Positions 1 to 7,867 of a stretch of DNA of 37,417 nucleotides are shown piece by piece; within the stretch, counting starts at the first letter, position 1, and each line of letters opens with the position of its first letter. Below the pieces are notes generated by a model that made no database searches, was not told the origin of the DNA, and worked only from the letters and a program-made list of their open reading frames with translations. This DNA is from Pseudomonadota bacterium (GTDB lineage: Bacteria > Pseudomonadota > Alphaproteobacteria > Rhizobiales > Xanthobacteraceae): positions 1 to 37,417 of the forward strand of contig JAEYAU010000193.1 in the NCBI GenBank assembly GCA_023404705.1, in the 5' to 3' direction. The position numbers and the translations under genes are program-made.

Positions 1-186
1 GATCACGGCCGTGCCGAACTTCGCCTGCAGCTTCTCGGCGAACAGCCGCGCCAGCGTGTCGACGCCGCCGCCCGCCGCGAACGGCACGACGATGCGCACG
101 GTGCGCTCGGGAAATTTCTGGGCCGAAGCCGGCGAGACAGCGAGAAGGGCGGTTGCGAGCATTGCAGCCGCGAGGCGGGTCAGCAT
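1..186 (-). CDS. Bug/TctC-family periplasmic substrate-binding protein, 5' part only
   Basis: Only the first 62 codons are in the window; the gene runs off the left edge. The ATG at 186 opens a signal peptide (hydrophobic ATALLAVSPASA, then cleavage before QKFPERTV). The next residues, TVRIVVPFAAGGGVDTLAR, carry the VPFxxGGxxD signature of the tripartite tricarboxylate transporter binding proteins (Bug/TctC). Members bind carboxylates or other small metabolites in the periplasm and are often orphans, separated from TctA/TctB membrane genes. It lies 33 bp downstream of the methyltransferase gene on the same strand and may be its operon partner. The substrate cannot be told from the sequence. 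Confidence 0.85.
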   Translation of the reverse strand, partial: MLTRLAAAMLATALLAVSPASAQKFPERTVRIVVPFAAGGGVDTLARLFAEKLQAKFGTAVI

Positions 187-219
187 TCCGGGAACTCCAA
201 GCCAGAGAAGATGGCCGCC

Positions 220-1395
220 TTATATCGCCATCTTGCGCCGGCCCCAAAGCTGTTCCGATGCGATCGCGGCGCCTTTCACCAGCGCGTCGAATTTCGCCCA
301 CACGACAGGTTCGGGAACCTCGTTCGATCCTGCGAAAGTCGCGAAGCCGCAATCCGCGCCCGCGATCACGCGCTCGCGCCCGACCACGTCGGCGAAGCGC
401 AGGAGACGCTGCGCCACCAGCTCGGGATGCTCGACCAGCACGGTCGATTGCGTGATCACGCCCGGAATCAGGATCGTGTCGTCCGGCAGCTTCACGTCTC
501 TCCACACTTGCCATTCGTGCTCGTGGCGCGGGTTGGACGCCTCAAACGAATAGGCGCCGGCCTTCACGCGCAGCAGGATGTCGATGATGTCCTTGAGCTC
601 CATGTCGTGGATGCGGGGACCCATGTTGATGCCGTAGCAGGTGTGATGGCGGATCTTCTCGCGCGGAATGCCTTCGAGCGCGAAGTTGAGCGCGTCCACA
701 TGCAGGTTCGCCCACTTGCGGCAGTCATCGAGCGAGAGCCCGGGCTTGAGCATGTAGTAGGTCACGAGCCGCGGATCGTCGATCTGCAGCAGGAAGCCCG
801 CATCGACGATCGCGCGATACTCCTCGCGCATCGCCTCCGCGATCGCGAACAGATAGGCCTCGTCGCTGTCGTAATGCTCGTTGCGGTTCCACTCCTCGAC
901 ATTCGAGGGCGACACCGCGGGCACGAACACGTCGGCGATGTCGAGGCCCGCAATCGCGGCCTTCAGGTTCTCGAGGTCGGTCTTGAGCGCCGCGTGGCCG
1001 CGATAGTGGATCGGCCCGCGGCAGACCATGCGCACATGTTTCGAACCGACATGCGTGGTCTCCTTGAGATAGAAGTCCGGGAACGACTGCGCCTCGCGCG
1101 AGGTCGCCCAGGGGCTGCCCTTCGGCGCATTCGGATCGGGCTCGAAGCCGCCGAGCCGCTCGTTCACATAGGTCATGAAGCTCGGCTTGCCGAACTCGCC
1201 GTCGTCGATCACGTCGAGGCCGAGATCGACTTGCTTGCGCACGATCTCGCCGACGGCGCCGCACAGCCGCGTCTGGAAGGCGCGCTCATCCACGGGCTCG
1301 CCGACCATGCGGGCATAGATCATCGCCAGCAGATCGGTCGGCCGCGGCAGGCTGCCCGCATGCGTGGTCAGGATCCGGTCCGTGCTGCGTTTCAT
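220..1395 (-). CDS. Methionine synthase II-like (MetE C-terminal domain) zinc methyltransferase
   Basis: A 391-residue protein matching the catalytic barrel of cobalamin-independent methionine synthase, without the N-terminal duplicate of full-length MetE (about 750 residues). The N-terminus TTHAGSLPRP and the segment DDGEFGKPSF are typical of the family. The likely zinc ligands are present: His251-x-Cys253 (HTCYGIN), Glu285 (FEASNPRHEHEW) and Cys349 (GADCGF). Family members transfer methyl groups to thiols or cleave thioethers such as alkyl-coenzyme M; without the folate-binding half a methionine synthase role is uncertain. The ATG at 1395 follows a good GGGAGGA ribosome site. It is divergent from a TauD-type dioxygenase across a palindrome-rich gap. 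Function beyond the family is not assigned. Confidence 0.85.
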   Translation of the reverse strand: MKRSTDRILTTHAGSLPRPTDLLAMIYARMVGEPVDERAFQTRLCGAVGEIVRKQVDLGLDVIDDGEFGKPSFMTYVNERLGGFEPDPNAPKGSPWATSREAQSFPDFYLKETTHVGSKHVRMVCRGPIHYRGHAALKTDLENLKAAIAGLDIADVFVPAVSPSNVEEWNRNEHYDSDEAYLFAIAEAMREEYRAIVDAGFLLQIDDPRLVTYYMLKPGLSLDDCRKWANLHVDALNFALEGIPREKIRHHTCYGINMGPRIHDMELKDIIDILLRVKAGAYSFEASNPRHEHEWQVWRDVKLPDDTILIPGVITQSTVLVEHPELVAQRLLRFADVVGRERVIAGADCGFATFAGSNEVPEPVVWAKFDALVKGAAIASEQLWGRRKMAI

Positions 1396-1450
1396 GTTGT
1401 CCTCCCTTGGCCCGAGTGTGCCGGGAGATCGGCGCTCGGATCAACACACC

Positions 1451-1522
1451 CCGCGCATGGCAGATGCGCGGCGTTCCGGTTGCGGCCCACACGTCAATCC
1501 GGAAGAATATTGGGAACGCCGC
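1451..1522. promoter_or_regulatory. Palindromes in the divergent methyltransferase/TauD promoter region
   Basis: A perfect inverted repeat CCGCGCAT / ATGCGCGG (1451-1458 and 1464-1471, 5-nt spacer) sits midway between the two divergent starts. Overlapping it, GCGGCGTTCC (1468-1477) pairs perfectly with GGAACGCCGC (1513-1522). Position and symmetry suggest an operator controlling both genes; no regulator gene is adjacent, so the binding protein is unknown. Confidence 0.4.
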
Positions 1523-1559
1523 AGCGTCCGCGAGAGACGCAGGGGCAGGGAGGTCTCGC

Positions 1560-2417
1560 ATGGTGACCAGGCATCGTTTGTCGGACGTTCTCGGCGTCGC
1601 GCTCGAAGGCATCGATCTGTCGCGGCCCTTGTCGGACGCGCAGTTCCGCGAGGTCGAGCAGGCGTTCTGGGACGGCCAGGTCCTCGCCATCAAGGGGCAG
1701 AAGAACCTCGCGCCCGAGCAGTACCTCGCCTTCGCGCACCGCTTCGGCAAGCCCGAGCCGCACGTCATCGATCAGTTTCACTATCCGGGCCATCCCGACA
1801 TTCTCATCCTCTCGAACGTGAAGAAGGACGGGAAGCCGACGGGACTCGCCGACGCGGGCAGCTATTTCCACACCGACTATTCGTATCTGCAGGTGCCGGC
1901 GCGCGTGACCATGCTCTACTCGATCGAGGTGCCGAAGCAGGGCGGCAACACGCTGTTCGCCAATATGTACGCGGCCTATGACGATCTTCCCGAGGCCACG
2001 AAGCGGCGCATCGACGATCTCGTCGTGCTGCATCACTACGGCAACCGCGACGATCTCGACGAGCGCTCGCGCACGGCGGCCTCACCGCTCAGCGCAGATC
2101 AGAAGGAAAAGGTGACGTGGGTGCGCCACAATCTCGTGCGTGTCCACTACGGAACCAAGCGCAAGGCGCTCTATGCGGTCTCTGGATCCTCCTTCGAGAT
2201 CGAGGGCATGCCGCGCGACGAGGCGGTCGCGCTGCTCGACGAGCTCAAGTCCCACGCGCTGCAGGACAAGTATCGCTACAGCTATGCCTACGAGGTCGGC
2301 GACGTGGTGCTGTGGGACGACCTCTCGACGCTGCATTCAGCGACGCTGACCGACCCCAACGATCCGCGCACGCTCTGGCGCATCACCGTGAAGGAACCGA
2401 TTGGCACATGGGCTTGA
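1560..2417 (+). CDS. TauD/TfdA-family Fe(II)/2-oxoglutarate-dependent dioxygenase
   Basis: A 285-residue protein of usual TauD/TfdA length. The iron facial triad is visible as His104-x-Asp106 (SYFHTDYSY) and His259 (STLHSATL), and Arg270/Arg274 (PRTLWRITV) are placed to bind 2-oxoglutarate. Members hydroxylate a carbon next to a sulfonate, ether or similar group, so that the product breaks down (taurine to sulfite plus aldehyde; 2,4-D to dichlorophenol). The ATG at 1560 is chosen because GGGAGG lies just upstream and the family N-terminus begins here; the open frame continues upstream to 1407 without a better site. It is divergent from the methyltransferase, and an MFS transporter follows about 100 bp downstream. 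The substrate is unknown. Confidence 0.9.
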   Translation: MVTRHRLSDVLGVALEGIDLSRPLSDAQFREVEQAFWDGQVLAIKGQKNLAPEQYLAFAHRFGKPEPHVIDQFHYPGHPDILILSNVKKDGKPTGLADAGSYFHTDYSYLQVPARVTMLYSIEVPKQGGNTLFANMYAAYDDLPEATKRRIDDLVVLHHYGNRDDLDERSRTAASPLSADQKEKVTWVRHNLVRVHYGTKRKALYAVSGSSFEIEGMPRDEAVALLDELKSHALQDKYRYSYAYEVGDVVLWDDLSTLHSATLTDPNDPRTLWRITVKEPIGTWA

Positions 2418-2518
2418 CCGGAACTGGCAGCAAGGAAACGTGATTTACTGCGTCGCCGGGTCATCAGCTATTCCGAGGGCGCAACCGTGAATCTCATTCC
2501 TCCCGCTATGATCCCCGC

Positions 2519-3721
2519 ATGACCGAAGCTCTTGCCACCCCGGTCCGCGCCAGCGACACGCGCATCATCGCGCTGGTCAGCGCGGCCCATTTCGTCAGTC
2601 ATTATTACATCCTGCTGCTCCCGCCGCTGTTCCTGTTCGTCAAGGCAGAGTACGGCGTCAGCTTCACCGAGCTCGGCTTCGCGCTCACGGCCTTCAACAT
2701 CACTTCGGCGCTGTTCCAGACGCCGGCCGGATTCCTGGTCGACCGCGTCGGCGCCCGCGTGGTGCTGGTCGGCGGCATGGTGATCGGCGCCGCCGCGATC
2801 GCGGTCGCAGGCGTGGTACCGTCGTTCTGGGTGCTCGTCGCGATGTTCGGCGTCGCGGGCATTGCCAATGCGGTCTATCACCCGGCCGACTATGCGCTGC
2901 TCTCGCATTTCGTCTCCGCCGAGCGGATGAGCCAGGCCTATTCGATCCACAGCTTCGCGGGCTTCTTCGGCTCCGCGGTGGCGCCCGTCACGCTGCTGCT
3001 GCTCGAAAGCGTGGTCGGCTGGCGCGGCGCATTCCTCGCGGCCGCGGCGCTGGCGCTCGCGGTGGCGGCGCTCATCATGGCGCAGTCGCCCGGCACCATG
3101 GATGCGGAGCGGCCGGCCAAGCAGCAGAACGCATCCACGGGCGAGGCGGTCGGCTGGCGCCTGCTGTTCTCGGCGCCGATCCTGCTCAACCTCGTCTTCT
3201 TCGCCATGTTCGCCATCGCCAATGCGGGGATTCAGAACTATTCCGTGGTGGCGCTCGGCGCGCTGTTCGCGACGCCGCTCGGCACCGCCAACGCCGCGCT
3301 CACAACCTATCTCATGCTCAGCGCCGCCGGCGTGCTGGTCGGTGGCTACGTGGCGGGGCGCTACGGCCGTCATGGGCTCATTGCGATCGGGGGCTCGGCC
3401 GCGCTCGCCGTGCTCGCCGTCGCGATCGGCAATGTGGATCTGCATGCCGCACTGCTGATGATCGCCATGGGCGCCGCCGGCTTCTGCTTCGGCTTCATCA
3501 CGCCGTCGCGTGACATGATCGTCCGCGCCGTCACGCCACCGGGCTCGTTCGGCAAGGTGTTCGGCTTCGTCACCACCGGCTTCAATGTTGGCGGCGTGCT
3601 CTCGCCGCTCGCTTTCGGCTGGCTGATGGACACCAACCATCCGCAGGGGGTGTTCTACGTAACGGGCGCCGCCGCACTGCTCGCCATCCTCACGATCCTG
3701 CCGAGCCTGCGTCGGAGGTGA
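2519..3721 (+). CDS. MFS transporter, 12 membrane segments, fosmidomycin-resistance (FSR)-like
   Basis: A 400-residue major facilitator with hydrophobic segments throughout. The loop after helix 2 (GFLVDRVGARVV) is the family motif A, and the stretch GIANAVYHPADYALLS resembles the GxGxAxxHP segment of FSR-type exporters. It may export a toxic metabolite or drug, or carry a substrate of the preceding dioxygenase. The ATG at 2519 has no Shine-Dalgarno sequence; a TATGAT hexamer ends only 6 nt before it (2507-2512), so a leaderless transcript is possible. It is followed 70 bp later by an Rrf2 regulator on the same strand. Confidence 0.85.
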   Translation: MTEALATPVRASDTRIIALVSAAHFVSHYYILLLPPLFLFVKAEYGVSFTELGFALTAFNITSALFQTPAGFLVDRVGARVVLVGGMVIGAAAIAVAGVVPSFWVLVAMFGVAGIANAVYHPADYALLSHFVSAERMSQAYSIHSFAGFFGSAVAPVTLLLLESVVGWRGAFLAAAALALAVAALIMAQSPGTMDAERPAKQQNASTGEAVGWRLLFSAPILLNLVFFAMFAIANAGIQNYSVVALGALFATPLGTANAALTTYLMLSAAGVLVGGYVAGRYGRHGLIAIGGSAALAVLAVAIGNVDLHAALLMIAMGAAGFCFGFITPSRDMIVRAVTPPGSFGKVFGFVTTGFNVGGVLSPLAFGWLMDTNHPQGVFYVTGAAALLAILTILPSLRRR

Positions 3722-3791
3722 CGGAGCACCAGTTGCATTGCTTGCGCCACACCCGCGGTTTGACTAGCTTCTGCGCTGTCACGGGTGGCCC

Positions 3792-4217
3792 ATGCGTCTG
3801 ACCGAGCAGAGCCGATATGCCTTGCGCGTGCTCGCATATTGTGCGGAGCGCCACCCGAAGCTCGCCAAAGTTGCGGCCATCGCCGAGGCGACGCACATCA
3901 CCGAGCAGAACATCTTCAAGCTGATCAAGGGGCTCACCAAGGCGGGCTTCGTCGAGACCATCCGCGGCCCCCATGGGGGCGTGCGCCTCGCCATGAATCC
4001 GAGCGCGATCCGCGTCGGCCAGGTGATCCGCGCCATCGAGCCGCGCTTCAAGGAATGCGGCCCGCTGGAGCTGATCATGTCGGGCGGACCCATATCGCCG
4101 GTTGAGCGCGAGCTCGACCGCGCCATCGGCCGCGGCATCGCGGCCTTCATGGAGGCGCTCGATCGCACCTCGATCGCGGCCCTGATCCGGCCGGGATCGG
4201 CCGCGGATGCCGCATAG
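3792..4217 (+). CDS. Rrf2-family transcriptional regulator lacking most cluster cysteines
   Basis: A 141-residue protein with the Rrf2 winged helix: MRLTEQSRYALRVLAYCA at the N-terminus, then the recognition helix ITEQNIFKLIKGLTKAGFV and wing GPHGGVRLA (about 58-67). NsrR, IscR and RirA bind an Fe-S cluster through three cysteines near residues 90-105. Here only Cys89 (FKECGPLE) remains in that region, plus Cys17 in the helix region, so classical cluster binding is unlikely. The sequence around residue 80-90 (VIRAIEPRFKECG) is closest to the NsrR layout. A TTGACT hexamer at 3760 could be a -35 element, but I see no matching -10. Targets are unknown; the nearest candidate is the MFS gene upstream. 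Confidence 0.88.
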   Translation: MRLTEQSRYALRVLAYCAERHPKLAKVAAIAEATHITEQNIFKLIKGLTKAGFVETIRGPHGGVRLAMNPSAIRVGQVIRAIEPRFKECGPLELIMSGGPISPVERELDRAIGRGIAAFMEALDRTSIAALIRPGSAADAA

Positions 4218-4265
4218 CGCATGTTCCGGCGAAGTGGGCACCGGTTCGCCGACAAGAACATGCGC
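4217..4265. repeat. Nested palindromic repeat, Rhizobiales intergenic type
   Basis: GCGCATGTTC (4217-4226) pairs perfectly with GAACATGCGC (4256-4265). Directly inside, CGGCGAA (4227-4233) pairs with TTCGCCG (4245-4251) around a loop containing GTGGGCACCGG. This outer-plus-inner hairpin around GTGGG-ACCGG resembles a repeat that I recall as abundant between genes in Bradyrhizobium and relatives. It overlaps the last base of the Rrf2 stop codon and could act as that gene's transcript end, though no T-run follows. Confidence 0.75.
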
Positions 4266-4397
4266 CGATCAAAGACCCGGGAACCCGGCGAAAGCCGAGC
4301 ATTCGGTTAGCAAGTCTTAAAACTCTTCCCGTCAGGGTGGGAACCGTGAGGGCGTGCCGCCGGCAGCCGTCATGCTCCTCGACCGGGAAGGGAATTC

Positions 4398-5111
4398 GTG
4401 GCGACGTCGCCGATCAACTCTTATGCGCCGATCGCTCCGGCCAGCCGGCCGGTGGCCGATGCCGCGCAGCGGCGTCAGCACGGGACGGATCAGGGCGCCG
4501 GCTTCGACTCCCAGGCGACGGTCGTCACGCTGTCCCCCGCCGCACGCGCGAGCATCGCCCCGGTCGCGGACGTCAAGGATTTCGCCACCGTCGCGCGAGA
4601 GGCGCGCGCGGCGCTCGACGCGAACGCGTCGAATCCGGGCGCTGCCATCGCATCACTCGACCGACGCTCGCTCTATGCGATCGCGAGCAACGCGGGCAAA
4701 CAGTTTTCGGGCATCGAGCAGGGTCAGGCCAGCATCCGCATGCTCGGCCAGCAGACCGAAGCGATGGAGATCAGCCCCGAGAGCTCGCCCGCCGAGATCG
4801 CGGAGGGTTATCGGCGCGGCATCGCCTTTCTGGACGCCGTGAGCGCCGAGGAGAAGTCGAGCTTCACCTGGGCGCGCCAGCGCGCCGCCACCCAGTTCGG
4901 CTACGAGTCCCACTCGCGGCGTGCCGGCCTGGAGCCCGATGCTCTCGACAGCTCCGATCCGGTCGCGCGCCTGATCAAGAGCGGAATGGACGCGCTCAAC
5001 AGCACCAACGACCCCTCGAAACGCCTCGAGGACATGCCGCAATATGTGCAGGCCGAGTGGACGCATGCCGCGCGCCAGGGCGCGGTCCGCATCGTCGATC
5101 GCTTGGCTTAG
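4398..5111 (+). CDS. Unrecognised alphaproteobacterial protein, 237 residues
   Basis: I do not recognise this protein. It begins with GTG at 4398 after a GGAAGGGA ribosome site. The N-terminal 50 residues are rich in Ala, Pro, Ser and Gln and look disordered; then TVVTLSPAARASI, a short motif of a kind seen in many alphaproteobacterial secreted or flagellum-associated proteins. Residues from about 60 to the end look helical and charged, with no membrane segment, signal peptide or cysteine. The stop overlaps the stop of the convergent uxuB gene by 4 bp. Codon use and GC match the neighbours, so I take it as a real gene. The upstream 130 bp holds the palindromic repeat and a small CGGC-GAAA-GCCG hairpin. 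No function is proposed. Confidence 0.7.
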   Translation: MATSPINSYAPIAPASRPVADAAQRRQHGTDQGAGFDSQATVVTLSPAARASIAPVADVKDFATVAREARAALDANASNPGAAIASLDRRSLYAIASNAGKQFSGIEQGQASIRMLGQQTEAMEISPESSPAEIAEGYRRGIAFLDAVSAEEKSSFTWARQRAATQFGYESHSRRAGLEPDALDSSDPVARLIKSGMDALNSTNDPSKRLEDMPQYVQAEWTHAARQGAVRIVDRLA

Positions 5112-6568
5112 GCCGTCGCCGTCACGGCGCCCTTGGCGCCGCGCTCCAGCACGAGGCCGAGCGCACGCGTCACGCTCTCGCGAAAGCGCGCATCCGCCGC
5201 GAGATCCCCGAACACCTCGCGCACCTCGAGCAGCATCGGCGCGAGCCGTCCGGCCGCCAAGCCCGCATTGCCCGCGATCATGCGCAGACGGTCGGCGAGG
5301 GGGTCGCGCACGTCGATCGGCTGGCCCCGCTCGTCGGTGCCCGTGACGTAGCGCATCCAGCCCGCGACGCCGAGCGCGAGGCGATCGATCGAGGCGCCGC
5401 CGGCGAGGCGCTCGCGCACGGTGCCGAGCAGGCGCTGCGGCAGCTTCTGCGAGCCGTCCATGGCGATCTGCCACGTGCGATGCTTGAGGGCCGGATTGGC
5501 GAAGCGCTCGATCAGCGCGCGCTTGTAGGCCGCGACGTCCGTGCCGGCCGGCAGCCGCAGCGTCGGCGTCACCTCGTGGTCCATCAGACCTTCGATCAGG
5601 CGCAGATAGGCCGGGTCCGCGATCGTCTCCGCAATGGTCTCGTAGCCCGCGAGATAGCCGAGATAGGCCATGACCGAGTGGCTGCCGTTGAGCAGCCGCA
5701 GCTTCATCGCCTCGTAAGGCGCGATGTCGCTGACGAACTCGACGCCGCGCCACTCGGGCCGGCCGGACGGGAAGCGGTCCTCGATCGCCCAATAGTTATA
5801 GGGCTCCGTGATGATCGGCCACGCGTCCTCCATGCCGAGGCGCTGGGTGATCGCAGCGCGATCCGCATCGGTGGTGGCGGGCACGATGCGATCGACCATG
5901 GTGGACGGGAAGGCGACCTCGTTCTCGATGAAGCGTGCGAGATCCTGGTCGTGCAGGCCCGCGAGATCCCGCACGATGCCGGCGACCGTCGCGCCGTTGT
6001 GCGGAAGGTTGTCGCAGCAGAGCACCGTGAAGGGCGCCGTCCCGGCCGCACGCCGGCGCCGCAGAGCTTCGACCAGGTAGCCGGGCGCCGAGCGCGGCCG
6101 CTGCGGATTGGCGCGGTCGTGCACGATGTCCGGATGCGCCTCGTTGAGCCGGCCGGTCGCCGGATCGTGGCAATAGCCCTTCTCGGTCACCGTCAGGCTG
6201 ACGATCCGCACGCGTGGATCCGTCATGCGCACGATCAGCGCCTCCGGGTCCTCGGAGCCGACCAGCACATCCTGAACGGCGCCGATCACCTGCAGCTGCT
6301 CGCCCGCCGGCCCGCGCACCGCGACCGTGTAGAGCCCGTCCTGCGGCTTGAGCGCGTCGCGCGTGTCGCCTGAACGCAGGCTCGCGCCGAGGATGCCCCA
6401 GGCGAGATCGCCGGCCGCGAGCGCGCCTTCCGTGAACACGGCCTCCTGCGCGCGATGGAACGCGCCGATGCCGAGATGCACGATGCCGGTCGCGAGCTTG
6501 GCGCGGTCATAGGCGGGGCGGATCACCTCGGCCGGCAGGCGGCCGAGGCTGGCGTTCGACAGACGCAT
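5108..6568 (-). CDS. uxuB: Mannitol dehydrogenase-family oxidoreductase, probable fructuronate reductase
   Basis: A 486-residue long-chain polyol dehydrogenase. The NAD-binding segment VHLGIGAFHRA (residues 30-40) and the catalytic Lys289, Asn294 and His297 (MKLRLLNGSHSV) are present. UxuB reduces D-fructuronate to D-mannonate with NADH; UxaB (tagaturonate) and mannitol dehydrogenases are relatives. The fructuronate reductase call rests on context: it is the last gene of an operon with uxaC, whose product is its substrate. The open frame extends upstream to 6904, but that part overlaps the TRAP permease gene; the ATG at 6568 lies 2 bp past the permease stop, so translation is probably coupled. 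Mannitol or altronate activity cannot be excluded. Confidence 0.87.
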   Translation of the reverse strand: MRLSNASLGRLPAEVIRPAYDRAKLATGIVHLGIGAFHRAQEAVFTEGALAAGDLAWGILGASLRSGDTRDALKPQDGLYTVAVRGPAGEQLQVIGAVQDVLVGSEDPEALIVRMTDPRVRIVSLTVTEKGYCHDPATGRLNEAHPDIVHDRANPQRPRSAPGYLVEALRRRRAAGTAPFTVLCCDNLPHNGATVAGIVRDLAGLHDQDLARFIENEVAFPSTMVDRIVPATTDADRAAITQRLGMEDAWPIITEPYNYWAIEDRFPSGRPEWRGVEFVSDIAPYEAMKLRLLNGSHSVMAYLGYLAGYETIAETIADPAYLRLIEGLMDHEVTPTLRLPAGTDVAAYKRALIERFANPALKHRTWQIAMDGSQKLPQRLLGTVRERLAGGASIDRLALGVAGWMRYVTGTDERGQPIDVRDPLADRLRMIAGNAGLAAGRLAPMLLEVREVFGDLAADARFRESVTRALGLVLERGAKGAVTATA

Positions 6569-6570
6569 GG

Positions 6571-7857
6571 TCACTTCCCAAGCAGCAGGTGCGGCAGCCA
6601 GAGCGTGAGCGCCGGGATATAGGTCACGAGCGCGAGCACGATCAGCATCGGAATATAGAAAACCATGATCGAGCGCGACACCGCTTCCATGCTCACCTTG
6701 CCGATGGCGCAGCCGACCGCCAGCGTCGGCCCGACCGGCGGGGTGAGCAGGCCGATGCCGAGATTGAGGATCATGATGATGCCGAAATGCACCGGATCGA
6801 TGCCAAAGTTCTTCACCACCGGCAGAAAGATCGGCGTGCAGATCAGCAGCATCGGCGCCAGATCCATGAAGGTGCCCAGGAACAGCAGCAGCAGGTTCAC
6901 CCACAGCAGGAAGGTGTACTTGTCACTCGAGATCTGCACGAAGAACTCGGTGGCCTTCGCGGGCACCTGCATGATCGCCATCATGTAGCCGAAGGCGATT
7001 GAGAAGCCGATCATGATCATGACCATGCCGACCGTGCGCACCACGCGCCCGATCAGGTGCGGGATCTCGGCCCACTTGTAGTCGCCATAAATGAAGACCG
7101 TCACCAGGAACGCATAGACGCAGGCGACGGCCGCCGACTCGGTCGGCGTGAAGATGCCCGAGAGGATGCCGCCCAGGATGATGATGACCGTGATCAGGCC
7201 CCAGAACGCATCGATTGCGATCTTGATGGCGTCGCGGAAGGAGATCGCTTCGCCCTTGGGGAAGTTCTGTCGGTGCGCAATCACGAGACAGAGCACCATC
7301 AGCGAAATGCCGAGAAGAACTCCCGGAATGACGCCGGCCATGAACAGATGGCCGACCGACACGGTGCCGCCCGCCGCAAGCGAGTAGATCACCGCGTTGT
7401 GCGACGGCGGGATCAGCAGCGGCTGCAGCGAGCCCGAGATGGTCACGTTGACGGCGAACAGGCGTGGATAGCCGTTCTTGATCATCTGCGGGATCATCAC
7501 CGAGCCGATCGACGCCGTATCGGCGACCGACGATCCCGAGATGCAGCCGAACAGGGTCGAGGCGAGGATGTTCACCAGCGCGAGACCGCCGCGGATGAAG
7601 CCGACGAACACCTTGGCGAGATTGATGATGCGCTCCGCCATTCCGCCTTCGGCCATGATGGCGCCGGCCAGGATGAAGAACGGGATCGCGAGCAGCGGGA
7701 AGTCGTCCATGCCGTCGGAGGTCTTGAGCGCGATCGCCTCGAGCGGCAGGCCCATCCAGAGCGCAGCGAGCACCGCCGCGAGTCCGAGCGCGTAGGCGAC
7801 CGGCATGCCGAGCAGGCAAAGGACCGAGAAGCCGCCGATGAGAATGAGGATGTCCAT
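6571..7857 (-). CDS. TRAP transporter large permease (DctM family)
   Basis: A 428-residue, highly hydrophobic protein of normal DctM length with about 12 membrane segments. Typical stretches include LLAIPFFILAGAIMAEGG near residue 60 and LLTPPVGPTLAVGCAIG near the C-terminus. Together with the small permease it forms the sodium-driven channel of a tripartite ATP-independent periplasmic transporter that receives solute from the binding protein. It starts 10 bp after the small permease gene and ends 2 bp before uxuB. Substrate is inferred as a hexuronate (glucuronate/galacturonate) from the flanking uxaC and uxuB. Confidence 0.95.
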   Translation of the reverse strand: MDILILIGGFSVLCLLGMPVAYALGLAAVLAALWMGLPLEAIALKTSDGMDDFPLLAIPFFILAGAIMAEGGMAERIINLAKVFVGFIRGGLALVNILASTLFGCISGSSVADTASIGSVMIPQMIKNGYPRLFAVNVTISGSLQPLLIPPSHNAVIYSLAAGGTVSVGHLFMAGVIPGVLLGISLMVLCLVIAHRQNFPKGEAISFRDAIKIAIDAFWGLITVIIILGGILSGIFTPTESAAVACVYAFLVTVFIYGDYKWAEIPHLIGRVVRTVGMVMIMIGFSIAFGYMMAIMQVPAKATEFFVQISSDKYTFLLWVNLLLLFLGTFMDLAPMLLICTPIFLPVVKNFGIDPVHFGIIMILNLGIGLLTPPVGPTLAVGCAIGKVSMEAVSRSIMVFYIPMLIVLALVTYIPALTLWLPHLLLGK

Positions 7858-7867
7858 GGGGGTGGCC

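Noticed and set aside
211..1566. 451-residue plus-strand open frame opposite the methyltransferase gene
   Set aside because: It is a shadow: Arg/His/Asp-rich composition typical of antisense frames in GC-rich genes, no recognisable domain, and fully opposite a clear enzyme.
4300..4330. CtrA-like TTAG-N6-TTAA sequence upstream of the unknown gene
   Set aside because: The spacing is 6 rather than the consensus 7 and one half-site has a mismatch.
4337..6373. 678-residue plus-strand frame across the unknown gene and uxuB
   Set aside because: It overlaps two better-supported genes in other frames and has shadow-like composition.
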